From contig JAVDOI010000010.1 of the NCBI GenBank assembly GCA_032191485.1, positions 22,466,277-22,530,276 of the forward strand: a stretch of DNA of 64,000 nucleotides. The letters are read 5' to 3'. Both the position numbers and the translations under genes were made by a program. Below the pieces are notes generated by a model that was given only the letters and a program-made list of their open reading frames with translations, made no database searches and had not been told where the DNA came from. The stretch is from Leptoclinus maculatus. Taxonomy: Eukaryota > Chordata > Actinopteri > Perciformes > Stichaeidae. Positions 10,880-22,090 of the stretch are shown here, piece after piece. Each line of letters begins with the position of its first letter. The stretch's first letter is position 1.

Positions 10880-12493
10880 ATGGGTAGGGGTGGGATGATC
10901 ACAACTTCCTTGAGGGAGAGTCAGATTTGGAGCTTTCAGATGATGAGAGATGAGGATGAGTGTGAGCCTGGTGAAGAAGAAGAAGAAGACGATACAGGAG
11001 GCTCAGATGACACAGACACAGAGACAGACAGGGATGAGCAGGAAAGACGTCGTCCTCTGTGGGCCAGGAGTAGCACGTAGGCCTATGTTTTATCCCAATG
11101 ATGCACCATGACCTGACTGCATTTAATCCAAATAGATTTGTGTGAGGTTTAATTATTATTCCTGTTATTACATTTCATTTATTGATGTTATTTTCCATCA
11201 TAATAGATTCACACTTGTGCTACCTGACGGTCAAGATGACTCTACAACCCGTGCAGACTGGAGTCCAATTCAGTACTTTTCCCAGTACATTGACAACAAA
11301 GTCTTTGAAGATTTGGCAGCATTCACAAATCAAAGAGAGCTGCAAACTAGAGGAGTGGCTCTGAATACTACTCCACAAGAAATTAAGATCTTCTTTGGCA
11401 TATCAGTCCACATGGCCTGCCTTGGCTACCCCAGAATTAAAATGTATTGGGCCAAAAAAACAAAAGTGCCAGTTATAAGCAGCAAAATGGCAAGGAATAG
11501 GTTCTTCAAGCTGAGAAGCTCACTCAAGATTGTGGATGACCTGGATGTAACAGAGGAAACAAAGGAGGCAGACATTCTTTGGAGAGTCAGGCCATTACTT
11601 GACCGCGTGAGGCAAGGCTGTCTCAGCCTTGCCTCACGCGGTCAAGTCTGAGAAGGTCTGCATTGATGAGCAAATCATAATTTTTCACAGGCCGCTGTCC
11701 AGTCAGGCAATATGTTCCAGGCAAGCCAAACCCTACTGGCCTAAAGATCTTTGTCCTTGCTTCTCCAAATGGTCTGATGCTGGATTTCGAAGTGTACCAA
11801 GGGAAGAATACATTCAGGGGCCAAAGATTGGGCGTTGGAGCAGCATCAGTCCTTTGCATGGTTGAATCTGTTCCCACAGGAACTCACCTATTCTTCGACC
11901 GATACTTCACAACAATCGATCTCATGGATGCATTGCTGGCAAAGGGCCTTCCAGCAACTGGAACCATAATGAAGAACCGAGTCCCAAAGCCGTGCCAGCT
12001 GCCAGGAGACAAGCAGTTGCGAAAAGAGGGGAGAGGAGCATCAGTGGTCAGAAAGAGTCCTGAGGTGGCAATCACAAAATGGTTCGACAACAAACCAGTG
12101 CTGATGGCTTCCACTGTACATTGGAAAGATCCTGAAGATATCTGCACCAGATGGTCCAAGAAAGAAAAAGGCCATGTCCAGGTGAGAAGACCAGCAGTCA
12201 TCAGATAGTACAATGACAACATGGGTGGCGTGGACCTATGTGACCGCATGCTGAGCTTTTATCGCATGTCAAGCAGGACCAAGAAATGGACATTGCGTGT
12301 GATTACTCACTTCTTTGATGTTGCCATCACAAACTCCTGGATCCAATACAAGTCTGACAGCAAAGCGCTTAAACGACCAGCGAAGAACACCCAACAGTAC
12401 CTGGACTTCAAATTGCACTTCCAGGATCAAACTGCTTCCAGGATTATTACCGCTAAAAATAAAACATGCAAAAGAAGAAATGAAGAACAATAA
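10880..12493 (+). pseudogene. piggyBac transposase (PGBD4-like), two-exon and broken
   Basis: An acidic N-terminal exon (10,880-11,080; MMRDEDECEPGEEEEEDD) is followed by a likely intron and a second coding block from about 11,200. The second block contains DWSPIQYFSQYID, then CIDEQ, then FFDRYFTTIDLMDALL and finally YNDNMGGVDLCDRM. These three places hold the acidic residues of the piggyBac DDD catalytic triad as I know the family. The frame shifts at the palindrome near 11,620 and again near 11,690, and an in-frame TAG interrupts it at 12,206-12,208. The Cys-rich C-terminal domain is missing; it ends in KNKTCKRRNEEQ. The enzyme would cut and paste DNA at TTAA sites, but this copy cannot make an intact protein. 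Confidence 0.88.
11597..11647. repeat. Perfect 24-bp inverted repeat with a 3-nt loop
   Basis: Bases 11,597-11,620 and 11,624-11,647 are perfect reverse complements around the loop TCT. The palindrome lies inside the piggyBac coding block just before the CIDEQ motif and coincides with a loss of frame. It could be a fold-back (template-switch) mutation or recent inverted copying. Confidence 0.95.
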
Positions 12494-12816
12494 AGAATGA
12501 TGAACAAAAGTAGATTGGTTTAGGTTTGACAAATAACTAAATCAAAATTAAAATAAATATATCTGTTCTCTAATTTAGTTCTACTGTTCACTCTTCAAAT
12601 AAACCAGATGGATGAATGATTTAGTTTTTTAATCAAGTTGAATGTATTTCACACTAAAATGGTCCTGTGGTCCACTACAGTGGACATGCTGTAAAATAAA
12701 AAATTTAAATAATTTTTTAAAAGTCTAAATTGTAAGATGTTTTTTTAAACTCTAAATAGGTAGGAAATCACAAAAAATAAGAAGTTGGAAGACACTCTTT
12801 ACCCTCGGTTATGTTA
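12494..12816 (+). other. piggyBac 3' untranslated part and subterminal sequence
   Basis: AT-rich DNA with the inverted motif TGGTCCACTACAGTGGAC near 12,666 and A/T homopolymer runs. No gene is seen. Confidence 0.5.
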
Positions 12817-13440
12817 TGTTAAAATGATCGAAGTTGTGTGCTGTTAGTAGCTGACAAGCTAGCTAACGTTACCGGGAGCCGCTGCGCTAATAACGGCAGC
12901 TCGTCTGCCTGCATCCGACCGTAGTTATTTAGCCTTGGAAAGTAACTTTTAATGCCTTCACTTTCAAACCTCAGAGGTTGACTAATATCTTACTGAGATT
13001 GTGACGATTTTACAGATGATTTATACTTCATATTGTGTCCATAAACGGACCAACGTGAGCTCAGGTAGACCGGTTATCCACCTGAAATATCACTTTAAGT
13101 CCAGTTTCCACTGGCTCCCCGTCCCACAACGGATCCAATACAAAGTCCTTCTCCTCACTCATAAAGCCCTCCATAATCAGGGCCCCTCCTACCTCACCGA
13201 CCTGCTCCACCACCACACTCGCTCTTCTGATGCCAACCTCTTGTCTCTTCCACTCAGGACCAAGCACCGGACATGGGGCGACAGAGCCTTCTCCATAGCT
13301 GCCCCCTCCCTCTGGAACTCTCTCCCCAAACACATCCGAGACTGCACCGATCTTTCCATGTTCAAATCCCAAATCAAAACCCACCTATTCAGAACTGCTT
13401 TTTAATGTGTGACAAATGTTGTGTGTTCTGTTTTTAGTGT
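12817..13440. repeat. Direct repeat copy A2 (624 bp)
   Basis: Full-length partner of A1 at an offset of 2,639 bp at its left edge. At its right edge the L2 LINE tail continues naturally, whereas A1 is cut by the piggyBac left end at the same point. A2 therefore shows the uninterrupted state of the right boundary. Confidence 0.88.
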
Positions 13441-13535
13441 TTAGCTTTTTCTGATGATTTTAATGTTTTTAAAGTGTCTTTGAGTATTTTCAAAAGCGCT
13501 CTATAAATAAAATGTATTATTATTATTATTAACGT
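13100..13535 (+). pseudogene. L2-type LINE 3' end with 3' tail (copy 2)
   Basis: The frame is open through SFHWLPVPQRIQYKVLLLTH, the YLTDLLHHHTRSSDANLLSL block, WGDRAFSIAAPSLWNSLPKH and KSQIKTHLFRTAF, then stops. The untranslated tail contains TTTCAAAAGCGCTCTATAAA and ends in a (TTA)n tract near 13,518-13,531, the usual L2-type tail. Only the last ~100 codons of the LINE protein remain, so it is a 5'-truncated insertion. The codons upstream of SFHWLP are not LINE-like. Confidence 0.85.
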
Positions 13536-13637
13536 TACAAACGTTGAGATTAACTACACGGATAAACTGAATTTGAGTATTTTAGTAATTCTGTTTTGTG
13601 GTGTGAAATAAAACTAACTAACATTTTTGTTTCAGGG

Positions 13638-14583
13638 GGCCAGGAGCAAACGGTTCAGTTCATCAAGCTGAGGGGGGAGAACGATGACCTCTTCACCGGG
13701 GCCAAACATTCTGCAAGCGTTGCTTAGAATTAAGACATTAGTCTATTTGTAATATCTCCATTTGACCATCCTGTACTTAAGGTTACAGTTACATTAGCTC
13801 TCATCCTACACAAAGCCTTCACTAACAGGACAACCAGTAGAGGACAATACACTTCTGGTTTGTTTTTTGTTGCTGTCACAGAGATGACAGTTGTGACTGT
13901 AACGTTTTTCTTTTCTTTTTGAAATTGAAAATAAGGCATCAATGTAAATGATTTCTATGTGAATTTGTGTATATTCTGCTGTGTAAATCTTTTAAGTTTG
14001 CATACTTGTGTTAACATTATTGATAACGTTTTAACTTTTCATCATTTTCTCAATATGATTACGACAATTTGGGAGAAAATGTGTCTGCAGGGGAGGGTGA
14101 CTCCCTTGCAAGCAAAAAACAAAATGGGAAACCTAAAGAAATACAAAGAATGTGCATATGTGTTACTACAAGTTAATAAACACGTTTGCTGACATTTATT
14201 TAGCTGCTGTTAATTGTCTTGATTGATGTCCTCTGCCTTAGGATTGCAAGTATCCAGAGTCAGGAGAGGAAGTGAGTGGGAAATCCACTGCTGCAACTTG
14301 GCTGTGGTTTGTCCTCATGGATGAGGTGTTGAGACAGAGGCCGTCTATAAACCCCCCTCTCCTAATTTCCTCCATCCCTGAGGACACACCAGGGCCAAGT
14401 AACACAGTGGGTGACCAGGAGGAGGAGGAGCAAAGCCAGCCAGGGCCAAGCCAGAGAAAGAGAGAGAGAGAGAAAGGATGAGCTGCTGGAGCTTATGAAA
14501 GAAGATATGAGGTGGCAGAGGAGAGGAGAGCAGGGAGAGGATGGACAGGCTCTTTTCTTTACTGGAGAGAATCGTTGATGAAT
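13638..14583 (+). pseudogene. Decayed Myb/SANT-like DNA-binding gene (three exons)
   Basis: Three blocks spell one protein. Block 1 (from 13,638, after TTTCAG) reads TVQFIKLRGENDDLFTGAKH and hits TAG at 13,725. Block 2 (about 14,072-14,155) reads WEKMCLQGRVTPLQAK and then a KMGNLKKYKECA part. Block 3 (from 14,242, after TTAG) reads DCKYPESGEE and AATWLWFVLMDEVLRQRPSI, followed by an acidic/Gln part. A frameshift near 14,490-14,520 separates this from the natural C-terminus MDRLFSLLERIVDE and its stop at 14,581-14,583. The words fit the Myb/SANT-like (MSANTD) proteins abundant in fish, some of which accompany Harbinger-type transposons. It could be a host pseudogene or a transposon accessory gene; the start exon is not seen. 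Confidence 0.65.
13730..14055. other. Intron-like spacer of the SANT-like pseudogene
   Basis: AT-rich DNA between the first and second recognisable blocks; no other feature is seen. Confidence 0.35.
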
Positions 14584-14757
14584 AAATGTACATGTAAATT
14601 AAATCAAATAAAGTTTTTTGTTAAATACATTGTTTATTTTATTTATTATATACATATTAACTGATTTAATTAACTGATTAATTTAGAAAAAACAATATTA
14701 ATTAAGAAAAATAACTATAGATGAATATTGGAACATCAAAAACATTAACAGTATGTA

Positions 14758-14761
<4 letters not shown>

Positions 14762-14796
<35 letters not shown>
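14762..14796. repeat. (TA)n microsatellite
   Basis: An essentially pure TA dinucleotide run about 34 bases long in AT-rich DNA. Confidence 0.95.
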
Positions 14797-14799
<3 letters not shown>

Positions 14800-15477
14800 C
14801 ACATATAATTGAACTGAACATATAAAATAACAATACATTTTCTGATGGGGTGCCAAAACAAAGACCCTGGTGTTGTGGAATCATCTGGGTGGTCCAACTA
14901 GCTCATCTCTTTGAGTACATGAACGCTCGCCGGCAACACACTTGGACCACGTGCAATACCGAACGCTACCGTAGAAAGCAATTTTCAGTAACAAATATAA
15001 TATTTCCACAACAATGCAGCATACCGTGTGAACGGAGAATCTCTCATGAACCGAAGCATATATAACACTTTATACACACAAAACACAATCAAACACGATC
15101 TCCGACAACGTTCCTAGCCTCGTGCTAAATATCGTCACTTTATCGCGTTCATTTGGCCGAGACACGCATCAGAAATAGTGCCTCAAAAGTCGCCCCTCAG
15201 CCGCCTTGCTAAAGCTACATAGCATACAACATTAGCATTCAACCACGCTACGAACGTACATCTCCAATTTCCTCTCCGGGAATCCCTTCAAAGTTTACCG
15301 GGGATACAGCAGCCCCCAGCAACAGTTACACAGCCAAAGATTTCTGGGGTGGTACTCACAGTTTTGAAGCAAAATCATCAAACAGTGTCCATAAACTCCA
15401 TTTTGAGCTCCAACAATACATTTCCGTTTAAAAAAAAAAAGCCGGGTCTTCGGCTTCGATCGGAATTCTTTTGTGGG
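14797..15477. other. Unassigned, GC-richer stretch
   Basis: No domain-bearing frame is visible. Read on the minus strand it has CpG-containing, promoter-like composition upstream of the SANT-like pseudogene, but I cannot support a promoter. An A-run sits at 15,430-15,440. Confidence 0.3.
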
Positions 15478-15782
15478 TGACTACTGACATCATTTGCTAT
15501 GATTGTGGGTGGTTCATCATTTAATATAGTATTATGAATAATAGTGCTTTTTCACCATACGAATTAGACATTTTCAAAGTGGAGCTGTGTTCCATCTTCA
15601 TTAGCTATTAACCAGTGACATATACATTATATCTACTCAATTAATATGAGCAAACCCTTCTTAGTGTTAATAATCCTTTGGAATTGTTCAAATCGACCTT
15701 GTAGGTGGAGTGTGGGGCCCCTTTAGGTATGTGCAACATTTTCGAGAATTAGCCCAAAAATCGGCTAGGGTCCAGAATGTTA
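15478..15782. repeat. Unclassified dispersed repeat, copy 1 (partner at 58,588-58,918)
   Basis: Shared words in the same order include GACTACTGACAT / GCACTACTGACAT, GAGCTGTGTTCCATCTTC / GAGCTGTGTGCCATCTTC, CCTTCTTAGTGTTA, GGCCCCTTTAGGTATG / GGCCCCTTTGAGTATG, TTTTCGAG and GGGCTAGG-type ends. Neither copy has coding potential. Confidence 0.8.
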
Positions 15783-15889
15783 ATAATACCAGCTAGTTGG
15801 ACCTTTTCGGGTTGAAGATGGACTCAAAATCAACTCCCAAACCTACTGACAGTTTTTAGAAGACACTTTCTTAAAGCAGTGGTCCAGGA

Positions 15890-16285
15890 ACAAGTCTGCA
15901 TCTTTCAAGAAGACCATGATTTTTATGCAGACAATGTTCCATCGCATGCATCCAAGTACTCCACTGCGTGGCTATAGCCAGTAAAGGCCTTAAAGATGAA
16001 ATAATAATGACATGGCCCCCTTCCTCACCGGACCTAAACCCTATTGAGAAATTCTGAGTTGTTTATTATTCTCACCTGCTACTTGTTTTTCATTTAGTTG
16101 CATAATAATTGTGCGAACATATATTATATTCTCCTAAGAAAGCCAAAACCTCACTTTTACTTTCTTAAATATTCAGGTTTGAGGTTTATTAACATTTTGG
16201 ATTGAGCGAGAGCACTGTAGTTGTTCAATAATAAAATTAATAATACAACTTGCCTAATAATTGTGCACACAGTGTAAATCCCTTG
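15890..16285 (+). pseudogene. Tc1/mariner-like transposase remnant with right terminus
   Basis: The plus strand reads DNVPSHASKYSTAWL, then after stops and a frameshift MTWPPSSPDLNPIEKF. The pattern DNAPSHxSK..WPPxSPDLNPIEN carries the second aspartate and final acidic residue of the DDE/D transposase of Tc1-like elements. The 3' end has the repeated word TAATAATTGTGC near 16,110 and 16,255, followed by ACACAGTGTA, which looks like the inverted-repeat terminus of this family. The first third of the protein and the left end are missing. Confidence 0.75.
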
Positions 16286-19200
16286 TCTTTTCCTAGTGTT
16301 TCACGAGGAGATCTCTTCACAACTGGTATGGAGAGGAGGAATGATCACAACAACTAATTCATTTTTAAACATGCATGTGGTATGAGAATGATATGTGATT
16401 ATTGCATTAAGATACACTTGAAACATCCCTTAAGGCCTCTGTACACTGACAACTTTCCAAACTTTGATTGGACATTACAAAAATCACAATGAGAGATGAT
16501 CATTGGGAAATCCTTTTCAATTGAAAATGGTGGCCCTAAACAAGAGTGTATTACGAACAGGATAACTGCCCCGGGGGGATAAAAAACATTAGGATGTGAA
16601 CTTTACAAACATTTCACTTCCTATTAATGCTGACTGGGTTCTTATAGACACAATTTAATTATTTTTAGAACTACTGGCATTTCTTAAACAAGGCATTAAA
16701 CTGGAGGCAGTAGTATTTCACTCATTTGCATTTTTGACATGTAAAATGATCTGCTTTCCTGGTATGTAGCAACCTTAGGGTGAATGATCCTTGTTTTTTG
16801 CAGTGAACCAAATCCTAACCCTTACACACACATATATATTTATTTGAAATAAATATTCCCACCTTCGTATCAAGGACTCAGTTGATAGAACAGGTATGTA
16901 TAATATTTAAATTTAAAAATGCAACAGTAAAATCATTCAGCAAACCGGTCTACATAACAACTCACCATAATAAGAAAATAGAACTTTATTACAATTCGTC
17001 AGCAGTAATGACTGAGAATGCCGTTTTAAGCAGCCCCATCTTCAACTCAGAGCACTCCATTCTCCCATTTATCCATGCCAAGAAGGTGAAAGGTAGCATG
17101 TCAGGTGGATCGTATCAATTAATGAGACAAGCATGTCTGCATTATTCATGTGAACACTGTTCACTTTTGAGACCAAAGCAAGTAAAGGAGACACAGGCAA
17201 GGGATTAACAAAAATAAAATTTAACTGAGATTCATTTAGTTTAACAAATGCAACAATAAATGTCAATTCTAACAAATAGGACAATAAGACAATAATAAGA
17301 AAACATGCTGCCAGGCTAACAAATATAACATAATACAAACATACAGAAAGCCTAAACTGACCATACTACTAAGACGGGTCTTATAAAACCTGGAGACAGT
17401 GATTAGCTAAAAATGAGGGATATTATCTGATTTTAGCGCAAGCAAACAAGACGAAGCCTAGCTTTAACATGATGGTTGAAGGAATTAAATCTTGAAGCAT
17501 ATATTTGATTTCTGAATCCATACACTGATGCTTCTCTGGACCGACTCAATAAAAACAGTTTTATTGTCTTTGCAGCTCCTACGTCAATGTTGATTCAATA
17601 TGTGTTGAGGATAGAATGTCTCCTAACAAACTGGAATATCAATGTACCTATAAGCTTGGCTAGCTCTGTGGCTCATAAAAGTAACCTTAAACAATGCCCA
17701 TTTTTGGCAATACCAATGCTTTGTCAATTTCTGCTTACTGCCAAACTCTTTCCAACTGCAATTATTTTTCCTTCTCCAGTAGCATTTGCAATCTCAGTCA
17801 TTGTTTCTGCTGTATAATGAGAAAGCTAATTCAGGGAGCAACTCCTGACCCCAATAAACCCAGCCCCATTAGCAGAAGTATGCAAGGTTTGTTTAAAAAC
17901 ATCCACATCATATAAATTAGATTTCTGTATCAAAAGTAAATCAGGTGTTTGTTGTCCGTTAAGTGCGAAGAGGGAGTGCTAGCAGCCAAAACAGAAGGAG
18001 TTACTATGATACAGATGTGCTAAAACGTGAACCAATAAGCTAAACGCACAGAGGTGTTCTTAGGTCTGACTTCAGATTAGGTATATTCTCAATAACTTTT
18101 CATCTGTTTAACACAGATTAGTTGTGCAGTATGGAATGAAGCTTGACCAATGCTCCAGAGGTGTTATCTTTACCTCATGATCCAATATTGAAACCTGCCA
18201 CGACAGAAGATGTAAACTAAGGAGCTGAAGTAGGGGCTGTCTCAAAATTGCCTGCTAATTTTCTTGTCAATAGCATTTTTCATCAGACACTTCAGAACAA
18301 ATTTGCATTCACCAGGGCCCCATCATATACACCACCTCCAGTTTATAAAGAAATTCATGCATTATGGACTTGTTTTCCCCCATTAACCTCTTGGTCTATT
18401 TTTACAATTGATTTCCACCCAGACCCTTAACAGTTACACAACCCTCTTTCAGATTCAGTTAAAAATACGTTTGTTTATTTTCGGGGGCGGGGGGGGGGGG
18501 GGGGGGTGGCAAATCCAAATTATTATTTCAATAATTCAAGTCCGTTGGTAAAATGTTGTAATTCTTTGCTGGCAGCTAAACTCATAGATATATGTATGAT
18601 GAGTATAAATGGCAGTAGAAGACAAAGGTCAGCACTATCAACACAGTCAACAGCACAAATGTGTGTTAAAGTTTTTCAACGTTAAAGTTTGAAATTGACA
18701 AATCACTGATTTCATTTCAACTAAAAAGTGGTTAATAAAGTGCAAACTCTTCAAGTCAATCAGTTAGTTTTGGCAGTTCAGTTTGCACCACGTTGTTGCT
18801 TTGAGAGAAGTGACTTAACTGTGTTCAAGCCTTTAACCATATTAGCTCTGACAACACAATCACCTTTGTTCGGACTGTGTAGTCAGATGTGTTTCTGCTG
18901 TTCTTCACGCTTAACTTTTTATTCTATCATGTTGCCTAAAAGCTCATACTGAATGTAGAATCTCACATACATGTTGTAAACAGTGTGCAGTGCAGCAGCA
19001 CATCCATGATGTAAGGTGCTTGAAGACAGCTTTAACAATTTGCTTATGTGGGAAAGAATGTAACCCTTTTATAGCAGCCAGGACTTTATGATGTGAGCGA
19101 GATAAGCTGTTCAAGTTGTGCACGCACACACTCACACAGTGTGAGGCCACTTGTATGAATGGTCCGCCCAGACCATTTTTTTATTTAGATTCAGTTTGGC

Positions 19201-19640
19201 TTTTGAAACGCAAAAAAGGGAAAAGGCGAGGTTTAAAAAAAAAAAAACGGTGGTCAATAATAGTCACTGTGTTGAGAGGAGTTGTTGCCTGGAGGCTGAA
19301 AGAAACTACCCTGACTCCCAAGAGAGATGTTTCTTTTTTAGTCAAGCTAGCATCAGGGTCAATATTGTATGGAGTATCTGCCAAAGAAAAAGCTATGTTT
19401 CCATTCTTTAAGGCCTGGACAGATGGCTTTTCTAAATCAGTTACTGTGGCAGCCGGAGATGTGAAAAACATGATGCAAAGGATTTTACTTTGTAATGCAT
19501 TTTTAGAGGGGCTCAATAGAAGTTTACTCCTTTCAAGAACTATTACAAAAACAAAGTCAGACACAACAACATACACATAAATGAACCTGCTACTAGAAAT
19601 GTAGTGTAAATCTTGTTTATGGGAGAAGGTACAATGCTAA
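16286..19640. other. Gene-free stretch
   Basis: AT-rich, unique-looking DNA. Frames up to 154 codons (19,116-19,580, with an overlapping 131-codon frame on the other strand) show no known domain and are partly built on A/T runs. No RNA gene is seen. Confidence 0.4.
18482..18506 (+). repeat. G-run (5 + 18 guanines)
   Basis: Five G, one C, then an 18-base uninterrupted guanine run, then TGG. It could form a quadruplex and is a likely sequencing-error or slippage site. Confidence 0.95.
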
Positions 19641-19776
19641 AGAAAAGAAAAAACATTGACAGTAACACCCGAGGGTCCCGGGACAGAGGATATCGCATGT
19701 GTACAGATTGTAAAGCCCTCTGAGACAAATTTGTGATTTTGGGCTATACAAAATAAATTGAATTGAATTAAATTCC
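19640..19776 (+). repeat. Dispersed teleost repeat 3' tail ending in (GAATT)n
   Basis: It contains GGACAGAGGATATCGCATG, TAAAGCCCTCTGAGACAAAT, TTGTGATTTTGGGCTATAC and a GAATT-type tail. Related pieces occur at 31,295-31,335 (minus), 51,005-51,115 (plus) and 53,050-53,275 (minus). I know it as a frequent fish repeat but cannot name the family. It abuts the truncated 5' edge of the copia element. Confidence 0.6.
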
Positions 19777-19786
19777 TCTCCTCCAC

Positions 19787-21809
19787 TGTGAGACGTGCAT
19801 CAGATATAGCAAGCCAAAGCCAGCGGTGGGTTTGCCCATGGCCTCGACCTACAGTGAAACTTGACCACTTCACGCGCTTCAGTGCAGGGAGCATCGTCAC
19901 CACCAAGAAACCCAGGGAGATTGTGAAGAACTTTATACATTGCTGGATAAGTGTTCATAGTCCTCCACACAGACTGTTCAGTGACAATGGGGGTGAATTC
20001 AACAACGAAGATATGAGGGACATGGCTGAAAGCTTCAACATTGAAGTGAAAACAACTGCAGCTTACAGCAATGGGCTTTTGGAAAGGCATAATCAAACCC
20101 TCACTGAAATCCTGATGAAAGTGAAGAGAGACAATGGATGTGACTGGAGGATGGCCCTAGACTGGGCCCTGGCAAAGAACTCAATGCACAACGTGCATGG
20201 CTACAGTCCATACCAGCTGGTATTTGGACAAAACCCAAATCTGCCTTCAGTTCTCACTAATAAGCCGCCAGCTCTGGAAGGTACTAATATGAGTACTTGG
20301 ATAGCCCAGCATATCACAACATTACATGCTGCAAGGAGAGCATTTACAGAAGCTGAGTGCTCTGAAAGGATCCAAAGAGCCCATCGTAAAAAACTGCGGC
20401 CTATTGATGACCGATACGAAACAGGGGACAAAGTCTACTCGAAACTGGTGGATTGTACAGAATGGAAAGGTCCAGGTGTGGTCATCGGCCAAGATGGTGC
20501 GATGATATTTGTGAAGCATGGAGGCACTTACGTTCGCATACATCACTCCAGGCTTTGAAAAGTAGATTGTCCCTTTCTCCCAGCACTGCTTGTGGGCTAT
20601 CAGCTGGAAGGGACTGAACATCATACAACATTACCAGAACCTGGCTTTAATGAGAATAACTATGACACTGAAAATGAAAGTGAGGAAGAGAGGCCAACAA
20701 ATGGTAAGGATAACAGTGAACCCCCTCACACACCAAGACAGCCAGAAAGAGGTAGCCATGGTCAATCGGACATATCACAGAACAATTCAACCACAACTTG
20801 TGAAGGCCTTAGTCTGAAAACTGGACAGGTAGTTACATACACAGATAGTGGGAGTGGCCAAGCACACACTGGAAAAATCCTTAGCAGGGCAGTAAAAGCC
20901 ACTGAAACATACAAATACTGGTATAATTTGGAGTACATTGAGCCTGAGGAAATTTCTGGCACTACCAGTTCTGTTGACTTAGGACGAGTACACAATCTTC
21001 AAGTGGTCCCATCTGAGCATGTCGAGTTATGTGCTAGCCATCCTGAAGGAGACATACATATTGTGAATGATGATGCCTTCATGTCTGCCAAACACAGTGA
21101 ACTCAGCAACTGGAAAAATAATGTGTTTGAAGAGGTGAAAGATGAAGGCCAGAAATGCATCGCTACGAGGTGGGTGTGCACACTCAAGGAGACACCTGAT
21201 GGTGTTGTACCTAAAGCTAGATTAGTTGCAAGAGGCTTTGAAGAAATGAACACTAAGGAGCTCCCAAAAGACTCACCTACATGTGCCTCGGAGTCTTTAG
21301 AAAGGATTATGGCATTGATATGTCAGCTAAACTCTATGGACATTAAAGCAGCCTTTTTACAAGGCAAAGAGTTAACCCGAAATGTCTATATTCGTCCGCC
21401 CCCACCCCCCCAAGAAGATCAGAGCAAAGGAATTCTATGGAAGTTAAAAAAGTGTGTTTATGGCCTTGCAGATGCTTCTCTGTATTGGTACAACAGAATG
21501 AAAGACACTATGCAGCAGTTGGGAGCTACTGTGTCACAAGGTGATTGCACACGGAACAATTTGCTGATTGTGTGTGTAACGGACAATCACTCTCTTCTTG
21601 ATGCTGTCAAGTCCACCAAAACCAACACTGAAAAGAGACTCCGTATCGAAATCAGCAGCGTCAAGGAGCTCGTCCACTCTGGGACCATCCAGCAGATCAT
21701 GTGGTCAGCCTCCAAGGAACAGCTCGCTGACTGCTTGACTAAGAAGGGGACATCTGCACTTGTTCTGCTGAGGGCTCTCAGCGAAGGTGCATGGCAACTT
21801 AAAGGCTAA
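19787..21809 (+). pseudogene. Ty1/copia Pol: integrase, partial RT, RNase H end
   Basis: It opens with the CETC half of the integrase zinc finger and KPAVGLPMASTYSET. After a small deletion with frame change it continues with DHFTRFSAGSIVTTK, LFSDNGGEFNNEDM and NGLLERHNQTLTE, the integrase core with its second Asp and Glu. One in-frame TGA (20,556-20,558) precedes a long open frame. That frame holds RWVCTLKETPDGVVPKARLV, then MDIKAAFLQG and LKKCVYGLADAS of reverse transcriptase, then the RNase H end VTDNHSLLDAVKSTK and SKEQLADCLTKKG. The RT half with the catalytic DD motif and the start of RNase H are missing without loss of frame. Gag, protease and the 5' LTR are absent. Confidence 0.9.
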
Positions 21810-21925
21810 ACGAGCTAATCAACAAAAGCCTTACTACCCTCAAACTCTAGTCATTAAAGTTGCAAGTTTAAACCTGTTTATCTGTTTAAGGTTCTAAGGT
21901 TTGTTTTTTGTGACTGTTTTTCTTT

Positions 21926-21940
21926 AAAGAGAAAGGGGAG
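21926..21940 (+). other. Polypurine tract of the copia element
   Basis: The purine run AAAGAGAAAGGGGAG lies two bases upstream of the 3' LTR, where plus-strand DNA synthesis is primed in LTR retrotransposons. Confidence 0.75.
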
Positions 21941-21942
21941 TT

Positions 21943-22090
21943 TGTTATGTACTGAGTTAACCAGTGCGCATGTGTGTAACGTTTCTGGTTCTAGAGGAAC
22001 GGAAGACGTGTAGCCATTGTTGATGTTGAGCATAAGTTTTGAGTAAAGTCTTAAACATGTACAGTTGACGCTGGAGTTATTGAACTAACA
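21943..22090 (+). mobile_element. 3' LTR of the copia element (148 bp)
   Basis: It starts TGTTATG and ends CTAACA, giving short TGTTA..TAACA inverted ends, and sits directly behind the polypurine tract. The length suits short-LTR animal copia elements. No second copy is seen upstream, so the target duplication cannot be tested. Confidence 0.7.

Larger units (their letters stand above)
10737..12816 (+). mobile_element. piggyBac-type DNA transposon, right end lost
   Basis: The left end begins ATCCTCCTGAGACCC immediately after repeat A1. A subterminal inverted motif occurs on both sides: TGTAGTGGAC near 10,775 and GTCCACTACA near 12,670. The transposase gene lies between them. A matching CCTCCTGAGACCC terminus is not visible on the right, where the sequence runs into repeat A2, so the 3' terminus was lost. 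No clear TTAA duplication is present. Confidence 0.7.

Noticed and set aside
19116..19580. 154-codon plus-strand frame and a 131-codon frame opposite
   Set aside because: Both strands are open over the same interval, it includes A/T runs, and no domain is recognisable.
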